Below are positions 53,947 to 62,575 of a stretch of 64,000 bases of DNA, piece by piece. Position numbers and translations under genes: made by a program. The notes below the pieces were generated by a model. The model was not told the origin of the DNA and did no database searches. It was given only the letters and a program-made list of their open reading frames with translations. The DNA comes from Acidobacteriota bacterium (GTDB taxonomy: Bacteria > Acidobacteriota > Thermoanaerobaculia > Thermoanaerobaculales > Thermoanaerobaculaceae). The stretch is from contig JACQZW010000025.1 in the NCBI GenBank assembly GCA_016213675.1, positions 1 to 64,000 of the forward strand, given 5' to 3'. Position 1 is the first letter of the stretch. Every line of letters starts with the position of its first letter.

Positions 53947-54699
53947 TCACGGTGCCGGGGTCGGCGGCGCCGCGACGACGTCGGCGACCTCCATGTCCAT
54001 GTGGAAGGTGCGCTTGATCCACAGGAAGCCGCCGGTGCCGTCGGTGACGGTCCGCCGCGGGTAGACGAGCTCGCCGGCGCGGGCGAACTCGAAGCGCATC
54101 TTCATCGCCGAGACGTGGTCGGGCATGACCGCCGGCTCGGCCTCGAGCCAGAGTGGGTCGAGGGTGGCCGGATCCCACGCGAGCGTGCCGCGGGCCAGCC
54201 CTTCGTCCTCGGCGTGGCCGGGCAACGGCGCGAACGCGACGGCGTGCGGGCCGCCGGAGGCGGCGGGGGAGAACGCGAACAGGCGGGCGTCGTCGCCGAG
54301 CGGGAGCCTGAGCGAGGCGCTGATGCCGACCTCCTTCTTCTCGCCGGACTTCTCGTTGTCGGTCTTTTGGTCGTTCCGGGACTCCCGCTTCGACTGCTCG
54401 GCGCGGCGCTTGTCGGTGACGTCCTTGCCGTTCTCCAACGAGCGCACGACCTCGTTCACCAGGGTGCCGTCGGCCGCCCGCGTGGCCTTCATCACCTCGA
54501 GGTGGTCCTCGCGGTCGCTGCCGTTCGGCTTGGCGACGGTGACCTTCACGGTCATCGTGTAGCCGGCGACGGCCGGAGATTGCAGGCTGTCGAGGGCGGA
54601 CGCGAGGCGGGCCGCGGTCTCCGGGGGGAGCCCGGCGCCGCGCACGACGGAGGAAACGAGCAGGAGCGGAACTGCGAGGCAGGGCAGCAGGCGTCGCAC
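53947..54699 (-). CDS. Secreted outer-membrane lipoprotein-sorting-like protein
   Basis: 250 residues. Signal peptide (LLPCLAVPLLLVSSVVRGAG). The mature part has beta strands typical of LolA/LolB-like folds (TMTVKVTVAKPN, MKMRFEFARAGELVYPRRTVTDGTGGFLWIKRTFHMDMEVADV) with a charged insert of about 40 residues (KRRAEQSKRESRNDQKTDNEKS). Not firmly assigned. GGAGGT is 7 bases before GTG 54699. It lies between the FHA/polyferredoxin gene and corA. Confidence 0.6.
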   Translation of the reverse strand: MRRLLPCLAVPLLLVSSVVRGAGLPPETAARLASALDSLQSPAVAGYTMTVKVTVAKPNGSDREDHLEVMKATRAADGTLVNEVVRSLENGKDVTDKRRAEQSKRESRNDQKTDNEKSGEKKEVGISASLRLPLGDDARLFAFSPAASGGPHAVAFAPLPGHAEDEGLARGTLAWDPATLDPLWLEAEPAVMPDHVSAMKMRFEFARAGELVYPRRTVTDGTGGFLWIKRTFHMDMEVADVVAAPPTPAP

Positions 54700-54783
54700 G
54701 GATGGACCTCCCGGCGCCGGGGCGCCGCTTCCCCTCCTACGCGTGGAGTCGCACCCGGGTTCCCGCGCCGTCCCTCGCGGCGC

Positions 54784-54789
54784 TATGCT
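54784..54789 (+). promoter_or_regulatory. -10 box of corA
   Basis: TATGCT, 38 bases before GTG 54828, which has AGGGAGGA as its own ribosome site. Confidence 0.45.
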
Positions 54790-54827
54790 GGCGGCGGCGT
54801 CGGTGTTGCGAAGGCAGGGAGGACGCA

Positions 54828-55901
54828 GTGAAACGTCGGGTCATCAAGAAGTTCCACCCGCCCGGGACGTCTCCCGGCACGGTCTCGCTGCCCGGGGCGG
54901 TGGCCGTCACAGTCGACCTGCCGCTGATCTGCTACGGCCCGGACTTTGTCAAGGAGCACCGCATCCGCTCGCTCGCCGAGCTGGGAAAGCTCGCGCCCGA
55001 GGGCGTTCAGGCCTGGCTGCGCATCGTCGGCCACCAGCCTCAGGTGCTCGGCGAGTTGGCGACGCACCTCGGCGTCCACCCGCTGGTCCTCGAGGACGTC
55101 GTCAACGTCGGGCAGCGCCCCAAGGTCGAGGACTACGAGAGCTACCTGTTCGTCGTCGTCGACGTGCTGCGCCGCAGCGCCAACGGCGAGTTCGAGGAGG
55201 AGCAGATCAGCCTGCTGCTCTTCGACAACCTCCTGGTGACGATCCAGGAGCGGGAGAGCGACGTCTTCAAGCTGGTCGACGACCGGTTGCGCGCCGAGCG
55301 CGGCAAGATGCGGAAGATGGCCGTCGACTACCTCGCGTATGCCCTCATCGACGCCGCCGTCGACCACTACTTCCCGGTGCTGGAGCGGGTCGGCGAGCGG
55401 GTCGAGGAGATCGAGGACTCGCTGCTCGACCACGCCGGCCGCGAGGCGTTGGAGGCGCTCCACGGCCTGAAGCGCGACCTGCTCCGGCTGCGCAAGGCGA
55501 CGTGGCCGCTGCGCGAGATGGTCGGGGCCCTGGCGCGCAGCGAGTCGGCCCTGGTCCGGGAGCCGACCCGCGTGTGGGTGCGCGACGTCTACGACCACAC
55601 CGTGCAGATCATCGACATCGTCGAGACGTTCCGCGAAATGACGGCGGGGATGCTCGACCTCTACCTGTCGAGCGTGTCCAACCGGATGAACGAGGTGATG
55701 AAGCTGCTCACCGTGATCTCGACGATCTTCATCCCGCTGACGTTCATCGTCGGCATCTACGGCATGAACTTCGACACGTCGGCGGGCCCGCTCAACATGC
55801 CCGAGCTCGGCTGGCCCTGGGGCTACCCGGCGATCATGCTGCTGATGGCGGTCATCGCCGGCGGCATGGTCGTGATGTTCCGCCGCCGCCACTGGCTGTG
55901 A
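54828..55901 (+). CDS. corA: CorA-family magnesium/cobalt transporter
   Basis: 357 residues. Large cytoplasmic N-domain, long stalk helix, then two C-terminal membrane helices with the YGMNF selectivity motif (IFIPLTFIVGIYGMNFDTSAGPLNMPELGWPWGYP). Pentameric channel of Mg2+/Co2+ type. GTG 54828 is preceded by AGGGAGGA 8 bases upstream. Two tandem repeat blocks follow the stop. Confidence 0.95.
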   Translation: MKRRVIKKFHPPGTSPGTVSLPGAVAVTVDLPLICYGPDFVKEHRIRSLAELGKLAPEGVQAWLRIVGHQPQVLGELATHLGVHPLVLEDVVNVGQRPKVEDYESYLFVVVDVLRRSANGEFEEEQISLLLFDNLLVTIQERESDVFKLVDDRLRAERGKMRKMAVDYLAYALIDAAVDHYFPVLERVGERVEEIEDSLLDHAGREALEALHGLKRDLLRLRKATWPLREMVGALARSESALVREPTRVWVRDVYDHTVQIIDIVETFREMTAGMLDLYLSSVSNRMNEVMKLLTVISTIFIPLTFIVGIYGMNFDTSAGPLNMPELGWPWGYPAIMLLMAVIAGGMVVMFRRRHWL

Positions 55902-55907
55902 GCGCCA

Positions 55908-56103
55908 CCCGCCCGCCCGGGCTTGGGACCTGGGGCCTGGGCGGGCCACCCGCCCACCCGGGCTTGGGACCTGGGGCTTGGGGCTTGAGCTCCGCCGCCC
56001 GCTCGCCCGGGCTTGGGACCTGAGGCTTGGGGCCTGAGCTCCACCACCCACCCTCCCGGGCTTGGGACCTGAGGCTTGGGCCTTGGGAATACGGTGAGAG
56101 ACG
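55908..56103. repeat. 49-bp tandem repeat with G/C-rich and word arms
   Basis: Units begin at CCCGGGCTTGGGACCT at 55916, 55957, 56006 and 56055; spacing 41, 49, 49. Each unit joins a GCTTGGG-type word and a C-rich tail (CCGCCCACCCGGG), so minus-strand tails are G-rich as at the other loci. It fills the gap after corA. Confidence 0.8.
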
Positions 56104-56128
56104 GCTGACTGCCCTCCTTGGAAGGTGC

Positions 56129-56156
56129 CTCAAGCCTCAAGCCTCAAGCCTCAAGC
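56129..56156. repeat. Heptamer array CTCAAGC x4
   Basis: Four perfect CTCAAGC heptamers, complementary to the GCTTGGG words at 55921-56085. It is the opposite arm of the preceding repeat and is the same word as at 9189-9258. Confidence 0.85.
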
Positions 56157-56165
56157 CTGCCTTGC

Positions 56166-56372
56166 TCAGTCGAGCTTGAACCCGACGTCGACCGTCACCT
56201 GCCACTCGCTGACCTTGCCGTCCTTGATCGCGCCGCGGACCTCCTTGACCTCGAACCAGCCCAGGCCGCGGAGCGACTCCGACGCCTTTCCTACGGCCAG
56301 CGACACTGCGTCCTCGACGCTCTTCGCGGAGCAGCCGACCACCTCGATCTTCTTGTAGACCTTGTCGCCCAT
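56166..56372 (-). CDS. Dodecin (flavin-binding)
   Basis: 68 residues. Dodecin signature: VYKKIEVVGCSAKSVEDAVSLAVGKASESLRGLGWFEVKEVRGAIKDG, with the conserved aromatic (W near 38) that stacks on flavin. It forms a 12-mer storing FMN or riboflavin. GGGAGG is upstream of ATG 56372; a 14-base palindrome (TCCCGT-TG-ACGGGA, 56380-56393) and TAGAAT (56398-56393) form the promoter. Start at 56426 would lie upstream of that promoter. Confidence 0.93.
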   Translation of the reverse strand: MGDKVYKKIEVVGCSAKSVEDAVSLAVGKASESLRGLGWFEVKEVRGAIKDGKVSEWQVTVDVGFKLD

Positions 56373-56379
56373 GGTGTCC

Positions 56380-56398
56380 TCCCGTTGACGGGATTCTA
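56380..56398 (-). promoter_or_regulatory. Dodecin promoter and 5' UTR palindrome
   Basis: TAGAAT (minus) overlaps the end of a perfect 14-base palindrome with 2-base centre that would fold at the 5' end of the mRNA or bind a regulator. Confidence 0.45.
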
Positions 56399-56519
56399 TC
56401 CCTTTTTCGAGACGTCGTCGCGACAACCGGCGCCGGCCGGGGATTCTGCGGTATGCTCATTGCCGTAGATCCACAACGACCAGAAGTCGCGGCTCCACAG
56501 GCCGCGCAGGAGGATGGAC

Positions 56520-57299
56520 ATGAGCACCGTGACGCCACCACCCCCGCCGTCCCAGGCAGCGCCGATTCCGGGTCCGGCCCCGAAGAAGAAGACCAGCCCG
56601 TTGGTGTGGATCCTCGTCGGTTGCGGCGGGATCGTCCTCATCGGGCTTCTCGTCCTCGCCCTCGGCACGTACTTCGTCGGCAAGAAGATCTCGAACTTCG
56701 CCAAGGACGCCGAGAGGAACCCGGCCGTCGCGGCGGCGAAGGTGATGGCCTTGGTGAACCCGGACATCGAGATCGTCTCCTCGGACGACGAGGCCGGCAC
56801 CGTGACCCTGCGCAACACGAAGACCGGCGAAGAGATCACGATGAACGCCGAGGACATCAAGCAGGGCCGCCTGAAGTTCAAGAACGAGAAGGGCGAGGAG
56901 GTCACCTTCGAGGCCCAGGGCGAGGGAGGCAAGGACGGCCTGTCGGTCAAGTCCGACAAGGGCGAGATGCACTTCGGCTCGGGCGACGCCGCCTCGATCC
57001 CGGCCTGGCTCCCCAGCTATCCCGGAAGCACGCCTGACGGCACCTACAGCGCCCGGACCCCGGACGGCGACACCGGCGGCTACAGCTTCGAGACCAACGA
57101 CGGCGCCGACGAGGTGGCGTCGTTCTTCCGCCGCGAGCTCGAGGACGCCGGATTCTCCATCGACAGCTCCGGCAAGCAATCGGCCGGGAGTACGACCATC
57201 GCGAACCTCACCGCCAGCTCGGGCGGCAAGAAGGTGACCATCGCCGTCACCCATGAGGGCGGCTCGACCCGTGTCGTGATCGGCTACGAGTCGAAGTAG
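56520..57299 (+). CDS. Membrane-anchored protein of unknown function
   Basis: 259 residues. N-terminal Pro-rich cytoplasmic segment, one membrane helix (residues of about 29-50, VWILVGCGGIVLIGLLVLAL), and an outer domain with VTLRNTKTGEEITMNAEDIKQGRLKFKNEKGEEVTFE and a C-terminal strand/helix part. AGGAGG lies six bases before ATG 56520; an ATG at 56514 abuts it and is unlikely. A terminator hairpin follows. No named family recognised. Confidence 0.75.
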   Translation: MSTVTPPPPPSQAAPIPGPAPKKKTSPLVWILVGCGGIVLIGLLVLALGTYFVGKKISNFAKDAERNPAVAAAKVMALVNPDIEIVSSDDEAGTVTLRNTKTGEEITMNAEDIKQGRLKFKNEKGEEVTFEAQGEGGKDGLSVKSDKGEMHFGSGDAASIPAWLPSYPGSTPDGTYSARTPDGDTGGYSFETNDGADEVASFFRRELEDAGFSIDSSGKQSAGSTTIANLTASSGGKKVTIAVTHEGGSTRVVIGYESK

Positions 57300-57321
57300 A
57301 GGAACATCCGCCGCAGCGTTC

Positions 57322-57350
57322 AGGGGCGGCCGCCGGGGCCGCCCCTTTCT
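57322..57350 (+). terminator. Terminator of membrane-anchored protein gene
   Basis: AGGGGCGGCC (57322-57331) pairs with GGCCGCCCCT (57337-57346) around a 5-base loop and is followed by TTCTGC, 23 bases after the stop. Confidence 0.6.
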
Positions 57351-57368
57351 GCTCCGGCGAGTCCGAGT

Positions 57369-57480
57369 GAGGGCCTGGGGCCTGGGGCTTGTGGCTTGAG
57401 ACCTGAGGCCTGTGGCCTGAGGGTCGCGGCTGTGGTCTTGGCCTTTGCTCAGGTCCCAAGCCCCAAGCCTCAAGCCGGTC
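57369..57480. repeat. Short-word inverted repeat (GGCCTGG / CCCAAGC)
   Basis: Left arm of GGCCTGGGGCTTGTGG / GAGACCTGAGGCC words (57373-57422); right arm CAGGTCCCAAGCCCCAAGC (57450-57475). Same CCCAAGC/GCTTGGG words as at 9189 and 55916. It occupies the 218-base gap before the ZIP gene, which holds nothing else. Confidence 0.75.
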
Positions 57481-57517
57481 GGGGCTTGGCGGGCCCCTCC
57501 CCCGCGCCCCTTTCCTC

Positions 57518-58261
57518 TCAGTGTGCGAACACCGCGATCGCCGCGATCACCGCCATCCCACAGGCGGTGGCGAAGACGTCGCGCTTCCGGCAGGTGGACG
57601 CGGTCAGCGACGGGATCAGGTCGGTCGCGCCGAGGTAGAGGAAGAACCCGGCCATCACGAGCAGGAGCGCGGCGAGCTGCTGCTCGCCGAGCGGCAGGAA
57701 CAGGCCGACGGCGAAGCCGACGAGCAACGAGCCGGCGTTGCCCGCCAGGACCCGCACGGCGGTGCGCTTGCGGTGGTGGTGGCTGAGCACGAGCGACACC
57801 GTGGTCAGCCCGTCGGCGAACTTGTGCGCCGAGAGCGCCAGCGCGACCGCGACCGCGGCCGCCAGCGACTCGCGGAGGGCGGCGGCGAGGGCCAGGCCAT
57901 CCACCGCCGAATGGACCATCAGGCCGATCGCCCCGTGCATCGCAAGCGGCTTGTGCTCGTGCTCCTCGTGCGGGCAGTCGGCGTCCATGCCGTGCTCGTG
58001 GGGGTGGAGGACGTGCAGCTTGTCGAGCAGCATGGTCGCCAGGAAGGCGCCGAGGACGAGGAGCATGTTGGTGTGGGCGCCGCCGCCGAGCCCCTCCATG
58101 CCCTCGGGGATCAGCTCGAGGAGGGCGAGCCCGACGAGCGTCCCGGCGGAAAACAGCAGGAAGATCCGCCCCTGCCGTTCGAAGCGCAGGGGAAGCCCGC
58201 CACCGAGCAGGGTGGCGCCGACGACGCCGGCGACGAGGAGGATGCCGAGGGCGATGGACAC
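57518..58261 (-). CDS. ZIP-family metal transporter
   Basis: 247 residues, eight membrane helices. Signatures: SAGTLVGLALLELIPEG (helix 2) and ALSAHKFADGLTTVSLVLSHHHRKR (helices 4-5), with His-rich loop DADCPHEEHEHKP between helices 3 and 4. It takes up Zn2+ or other divalent metals. GTG 58261 is 6 bases after a TAGAAT -10 box; no Shine-Dalgarno. It is divergent from the S4-domain gene, only 30 bases apart. Confidence 0.9.
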   Translation of the reverse strand: MSIALGILLVAGVVGATLLGGGLPLRFERQGRIFLLFSAGTLVGLALLELIPEGMEGLGGGAHTNMLLVLGAFLATMLLDKLHVLHPHEHGMDADCPHEEHEHKPLAMHGAIGLMVHSAVDGLALAAALRESLAAAVAVALALSAHKFADGLTTVSLVLSHHHRKRTAVRVLAGNAGSLLVGFAVGLFLPLGEQQLAALLLVMAGFFLYLGATDLIPSLTASTCRKRDVFATACGMAVIAAIAVFAH

Positions 58262-58291
58262 GGCGACATTCTAGCCCGCTACAATCCCGCC
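58262..58291. promoter_or_regulatory. Symmetric divergent leaderless promoter
   Basis: In 30 bases: 6 bases, minus-strand TAGAAT (58273-58268), 6 bases, plus-strand TACAAT (58280-58285), 6 bases, with a GTG start codon at each end. A weak plus -35 (TGGACA, 58255-58260, 19-base spacer) lies inside the ZIP gene. Confidence 0.7.
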
Positions 58292-58681
58292 GTGGCTGAG
58301 GACGTGCGACTGGATGTCTGGCTCGACGTCGCCTGCCTGGCGCGGACGCGCTCGCAGGCCAAGGAGCTGTGTGACGGCGGCAAGGTCGAGGTGAACGGCC
58401 AGCCGGCCAAGTCGCACCGGGCGCTGCGCCTCGGGGACCGGATCCGCGTGACGCTCGGGCCGGCACTTCGCCGCGAGGTCAAGGTCCTGGTGCTGACCGA
58501 TCGGCACGTGGCGAAGTCGCAGGCGCGGACGCTCTATGAGGACCTGACGCCGCCGCCCACCGAGGAGGAGCTCGAGATGCGCCGCATGAACCGGCTCGCG
58601 CCCCCGCCGGCGCCGCCGCGCGGGCTTGGCCGCCCGGAGAAGCGCGACCGCCGGAAGATCGAGCGATTCCGGGGAAGGTAG
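58292..58681 (+). CDS. S4-domain RNA-binding protein (Hsp15-like)
   Basis: 129 residues. S4 fold: RLDVWLDVACLARTRSQAKELCDGGKVEVNGQPAKSHRALRLGDRIRV, then basic C-terminal tail (RPEKRDRRKIERFRGR). Hsp15 rescues stalled 50S with nascent chains. GTG 58292 is 6 bases after TACAAT with no Shine-Dalgarno. Other reading: a ribosome-assembly factor. Confidence 0.88.
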   Translation: MAEDVRLDVWLDVACLARTRSQAKELCDGGKVEVNGQPAKSHRALRLGDRIRVTLGPALRREVKVLVLTDRHVAKSQARTLYEDLTPPPTEEELEMRRMNRLAPPPAPPRGLGRPEKRDRRKIERFRGR

Positions 58682-58705
58682 TCGGCCGCGGCCGGGTTTG
58701 CGCGG

Positions 58706-58734
58706 TTGAAATGGTCCCGAGGCTGGCCTACCAT
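58706..58734 (+). promoter_or_regulatory. Sigma-70 promoter of TRAP operon
   Basis: TTGAAA (58706-58711), 17-base spacer, TACCAT (58729-58734), then 21 bases to ATG 58756. Confidence 0.65.
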
Positions 58735-58755
58735 CGAGTCTCCGAGAGATCGAGC

Positions 58756-59691
58756 ATGAACGAGCTCCCCGCGCTCCGCCGCCGCCTGCCTGCCCTGGCG
58801 CTGGCCCTGGCGGCCGTCGCCGCGATGCCGGGCTGCTCGGTGCGCAAGATGGCGATCGACCAGCTCGGCGCCGCGCTCGCCGAGGGCTCCTCGACGTGGG
58901 CGAGCGACGACGACCTCGAGCTGGTGCGCGACGCGACGCCGTTTGCCCTCAAGACCATGGAGAGCCTGATCGCCGCGTCGCCGGACAACGGCGACCTGCT
59001 CCTGGCGGCGGCGAGCGGCTTCACCCAGTACACCTTCGTCTACGTCCACAGCGAGGCGGACTACGTCGAGGCGTCCGACCTGGCGACGGCGACGGCGATG
59101 CGCGCGCGGGCGAAGCGGCTGTACCGGCGGGCGGTCGGCTACGGGCTGCGCGGCCTCGAGACGTCGCATCCGGGCGTCGGCACGGCCCTGCGGCGCGATC
59201 CCGCGGCTGCCCTGGCCAAGGTCGGGAGCAGGAACGAGGTGCCGTTGCTCTACTGGACCGGCGCCGCGTGGGGCGCGCTGATCTCGCTGTCCAAGGACGA
59301 CGGCGAGGTGAGCGCTGACCTGCCGCTGGTCGAGGCGATGCTGCGGCGCGCCCTCGAGCTGGACGCCTCTTTCGGCGACGGCGCGATCTGGGACTTCTTC
59401 ATCTCCCTCGAGGGGGGCAAGCCGGCCGCCGCCGGCGGCTCGCCGGAGCGGGCGCGAACGGCGTTCGACCGGGCGGTGGCGATTTCCGGAGGTCGTCGCG
59501 CCGCGCCCTACGTCAGCCTGGCGGAGAGCGTGTGCCTCGGCGCACAGGACCGGACGGAGTTCCTCCGGCTCCTCGACGCGGCGCTCGCGGTCGACCCCGA
59601 CGCGTGGCCCGAGCAGAGGCTGGCCAACCTGGTGGCGCAGAAGCGTGCGCGGTGGCTCAAGACCCGCGCCGACGAGCTGTTCATCGAGTGA
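58756..59691 (+). CDS. TRAP transporter TatT-component lipoprotein
   Basis: 311 residues. Lipoprotein signal (LALALAAVAAMPGC), then TPR-like helices of the TatT family. Conserved features: YTFVYVHSEADYV and RRAVGYGLRGLETSHPG. TatT forms a trimer proposed to hold the DctP binding protein. The next three genes (DctP, then fused DctQM) complete the TRAP-type system, with start spacing of 17 bases to dctP. ATG 58756; weak GAGAG upstream. Confidence 0.88.
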   Translation: MNELPALRRRLPALALALAAVAAMPGCSVRKMAIDQLGAALAEGSSTWASDDDLELVRDATPFALKTMESLIAASPDNGDLLLAAASGFTQYTFVYVHSEADYVEASDLATATAMRARAKRLYRRAVGYGLRGLETSHPGVGTALRRDPAAALAKVGSRNEVPLLYWTGAAWGALISLSKDDGEVSADLPLVEAMLRRALELDASFGDGAIWDFFISLEGGKPAAAGGSPERARTAFDRAVAISGGRRAAPYVSLAESVCLGAQDRTEFLRLLDAALAVDPDAWPEQRLANLVAQKRARWLKTRADELFIE

Positions 59692-59708
59692 CCGAAGGGA
59701 CCGGAACG

Positions 59709-60728
59709 ATGGCGACGAAGCAACCGAGGGTTCGAGTTCTACTGGCCGCGACGGCACTGCTGCTGGCGCAGTGGGCGACGGCGCAGAACGTGGTCATCAA
59801 GATGGCGACGCTGGTGCCGCAGGGGTCGGCGTGGTACACGACGGTCCAGGAGATGGCGCAGGAGTGGCAGAAGCTGTCCGGCGGCAAGGTGACCCTCCGC
59901 CTTTACCCGGGCGGCGTGGCCGGCGACGACAGCGACGTGGTCCGCAAGATGCGTCTCGGCACCCTCGACGCGGGGTTGATCACCGCGGCGGGCCTCGCCG
60001 ACATCGACCGGGCGGTGTTCGCCCTCGCCGTTCCGATGGGCTACGGCTCGTACGAGGAGTTCGACCACGTCCTCGAGAAGATGTCTCCGCAGCTCGAGAA
60101 GATATATGCCGACAAGGGCTTCATCGTCCTGAACTGGGCCGACGCCGGCTGGATCCACTTCTTCACCAAGAGCCCGATGCGCACCCCCGACGAGCTCAAG
60201 GGCATGAAGGTCTTCACCTGGAGCGGCGACAACCCGGCGGTGGAAATCTGGAAGGCGTCCGGCTTCAACCCGGTGCCTTTGCCCGCGACGGAGATCTCGA
60301 CGGCGCTGCAGACCGGCCTGGTCAACGCGCTGCCCACGACGCCGCAGGCGGCGGTGCTGCTGCAGTGGTACAACCACGCGAAGTACATGAACGACCTGCC
60401 CTGGGCGGTGCTCCTCGGCGGGACGGTGATCACCAGGAGCGGCTGGGAGAAGATCCCGGCCGACCTCCGGCCCGCCCTGCTCGAGTCGGCCAAGGAGACG
60501 GCCCGCAAGCTGCGCGAGCAGACGCGATCCGGCGCCGACCGCGACGTGCAGGCGATGGTGAAGCGCGGCCTCACGGTGGTCCACGTCGACGCCGCGACCG
60601 AGGCGGCCTGGCGGAAGACGGCCGAGGGCGCCTACCCGCGGGTCCGCGAGGTGTTCGTCCCGGCCGCGGCGTTCGACGCGGCGATGGCCTTCCGCGACGA
60701 GTTCCGCAAGGCCAAGGGCGGCCGGTGA
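59709..60728 (+). CDS. TRAP transporter substrate-binding protein (DctP family)
   Basis: 339 residues. Signal peptide (VRVLLAATALLLAQWATAQ). Core motifs: IKMATLVPQGSAWYTTVQEMAQEWQKLSGGKVTLRLYPGGVAGDD, and a mid-region GMKVFTWSGDNPAVEIWKASGFNPVPL. It binds an organic acid or related solute, which is unknown. GTGA overlap with the DctQM gene. ATG 59709. Confidence 0.93.
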   Translation: MATKQPRVRVLLAATALLLAQWATAQNVVIKMATLVPQGSAWYTTVQEMAQEWQKLSGGKVTLRLYPGGVAGDDSDVVRKMRLGTLDAGLITAAGLADIDRAVFALAVPMGYGSYEEFDHVLEKMSPQLEKIYADKGFIVLNWADAGWIHFFTKSPMRTPDELKGMKVFTWSGDNPAVEIWKASGFNPVPLPATEISTALQTGLVNALPTTPQAAVLLQWYNHAKYMNDLPWAVLLGGTVITRSGWEKIPADLRPALLESAKETARKLREQTRSGADRDVQAMVKRGLTVVHVDAATEAAWRKTAEGAYPRVREVFVPAAAFDAAMAFRDEFRKAKGGR

Positions 60729-62539
60729 GCGTTCGTCTGGTCGGAGCATCCCAACGCGTCGAAGAGGCCGCCCTGGTCGCGGCGTTTGCGCTGGCGGTGC
60801 TGCTGCCGCTGATCGAGGCCCTGGGGCGCCCGCTCGGCGGCCTCCACATTCCGGGGACCGCCGCGTACATGCAGCAGCTCACGATCTGGCTCACGTTCCT
60901 CGGCGGGCTCTACGCGGTCCGCGAGGGCAAGCACCTGACGCTCTCCACCGTGGAGCTGCTTGGCGGTGCGCCTCGGTTCAAGCGTGCGGCGGCCGTCCTG
61001 GCGTACGGCGTTGCGGCCATCGTCACGGCAGTGCTCGCGTACGGAGCCTGGCACGTGGTGATGGCAACGCGGGCCCAAGGCGACCTGCTCGCCGGCGGGT
61101 TGCCGCGCTGGGTCAGCGAGCTGGTCATGCCGGTGGCGCTTGCGCTGATGGCGCTGCGCTTCGCCTGGCGGGCCTCACCGCACTGGGTGGGCAAGGTGGT
61201 GGCGCTCCTGGCGGTCGCCGCGGCGTTCGCCCTCGGCCTCCTGCCGCCGCCCGCGCAGCCGGTCCAGTGGCTGCTGCTCGGCGTCATCCTCGTCGCCGCG
61301 CTGCTCGGCGCGCCGGTCTTCGTGGCCATGGCCGGGGTCGCGCTGGTGTTGTTCTTCAAGGACTCCACGCCGGTGGCCGCCGTGCCCGCCGAGATCTACC
61401 GCCTGATCGCCTCGCCGACCTTGCCGGCCATCCCGCTGCTCACCGCCTGCGGCTACGTGCTCGCCGAGTCGAGGGCCGCGACCCGGCTGGTGCGCTTCTT
61501 CCGCGCCCTGTTCGGCTGGATGCCCGGGGGCCTCGCGGTCCTCGTGGCGGCGGTCTGCGCGCTCTTCACCACGTTCACCGGCGGGTCCGGGGTGACGATC
61601 ATCGCCCTCGGCGGCCTGGTCTACCCGATCCTGCGCGAGGACGGCTACCCGGAGAGCTTCTCCCTCGGCCTGGTGACCGCCGCTGGCAGCCTCGGGTTGC
61701 TCTTCCCGCCGAGCCTGCCGGTCATCCTCTACAGCGTCGTCGCCAGCGTCCCCGCCGATCAGCTCTACCTCGCCGGCCTGCTGCCCGGCCTGCTGCTGGT
61801 CGTGCTCGTCGCGGGCTACGGCGTGATGGTCGGCCGCCGGGTGCAGACCCGGACGACGGCCTTCTCGTGGCGCGAGCTCGCGGGGGCGACGTGGGAAGCC
61901 AAGTACGAGTTGTCCGTCCCGGTGCTGGTCGTCGGGCTCTTCGCCAGCGGCCTCACCTCGCTGGTCGAGGCCTCGGCGGCGGCGTGCGCGTACGCCGTGA
62001 TCGTCGAGTGCTTCATCACCCGGGACATCCACCTCGTCCGCGAGCTGCCGAAGGTGCTGCTCAAGGCGGCGGCGCTGGTCGGCGGCGTGCTCATCCTGCT
62101 GTCGTCGGCGATGGGCCTGACGTCGTACCTGGTCGATGCGCAGGTCCCCGATGCGCTGCTCTCCTGGGTGCAAGCGCACATCGACTCGCAGCTCGTCTTC
62201 CTCCTCGCCCTCAACGTGCTGCTCCTGGTGCTCGGCAGTGTGCTCGAGATCTACTCGGCGATCGTGGTGCTCGCCCCGCTGGTCGTGCCGCTCGGCGTCG
62301 CCTTCGGCGTCCACCCGGTCCACCTCGGCGTGATCTTCCTCGCCAACCTGGAGATGGGGTTCCTGTTCCCGCCGGTCGGGCTGAACCTCTTCCTGTCGTC
62401 GTCGCGCTTCTCGGTGCCGATCACGCGGCTATACCGCGACGTCGTCCCGTTCCTCGTTATCCGCGGGGTCGGGGTGCTGCTGATCACCTACATCCCGGCG
62501 CTGTCGCTCGGGGTCCTCAAGCTTCTCGGGCGCGGGTAA
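60725..62539 (+). CDS. Fused TRAP permease DctQM
   Basis: 604 residues, about 16 membrane segments. Residues 1 to 165 or so are DctQ-like (LTIWLTFLGGLYAVREGKHLTL), residues from 175 are DctM-like (IPLLTACGYVLAESRAATRLVRFFRAL, TFTGGSGVTIIALGG, EMGFLFPPVGLNLFLSSSRF). The GTG start overlaps the dctP stop. Fusion of small and large subunits gives a fixed 1:1 stoichiometry, known in other TRAP systems. It imports the solute by Na+ symport. Confidence 0.93.
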   Translation: MSVRLVGASQRVEEAALVAAFALAVLLPLIEALGRPLGGLHIPGTAAYMQQLTIWLTFLGGLYAVREGKHLTLSTVELLGGAPRFKRAAAVLAYGVAAIVTAVLAYGAWHVVMATRAQGDLLAGGLPRWVSELVMPVALALMALRFAWRASPHWVGKVVALLAVAAAFALGLLPPPAQPVQWLLLGVILVAALLGAPVFVAMAGVALVLFFKDSTPVAAVPAEIYRLIASPTLPAIPLLTACGYVLAESRAATRLVRFFRALFGWMPGGLAVLVAAVCALFTTFTGGSGVTIIALGGLVYPILREDGYPESFSLGLVTAAGSLGLLFPPSLPVILYSVVASVPADQLYLAGLLPGLLLVVLVAGYGVMVGRRVQTRTTAFSWRELAGATWEAKYELSVPVLVVGLFASGLTSLVEASAAACAYAVIVECFITRDIHLVRELPKVLLKAAALVGGVLILLSSAMGLTSYLVDAQVPDALLSWVQAHIDSQLVFLLALNVLLLVLGSVLEIYSAIVVLAPLVVPLGVAFGVHPVHLGVIFLANLEMGFLFPPVGLNLFLSSSRFSVPITRLYRDVVPFLVIRGVGVLLITYIPALSLGVLKLLGRG

Positions 62540-62544
62540 CCTCC

Positions 62545-62567
62545 GTTTCCGGAAACTGCGGTAGCAT
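62545..62567 (+). promoter_or_regulatory. Palindrome and -10 before oxidase gene
   Basis: GTTTCCGGAAAC is a perfect 12-base palindrome (62545-62556), 5 bases before TAGCAT (62562-62567), which lies 8 bases before ATG 62576. The palindrome is in the -35/-10 spacer region, a typical operator place. No Shine-Dalgarno. Confidence 0.5.
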
Positions 62568-62575
62568 CGGTCGAT

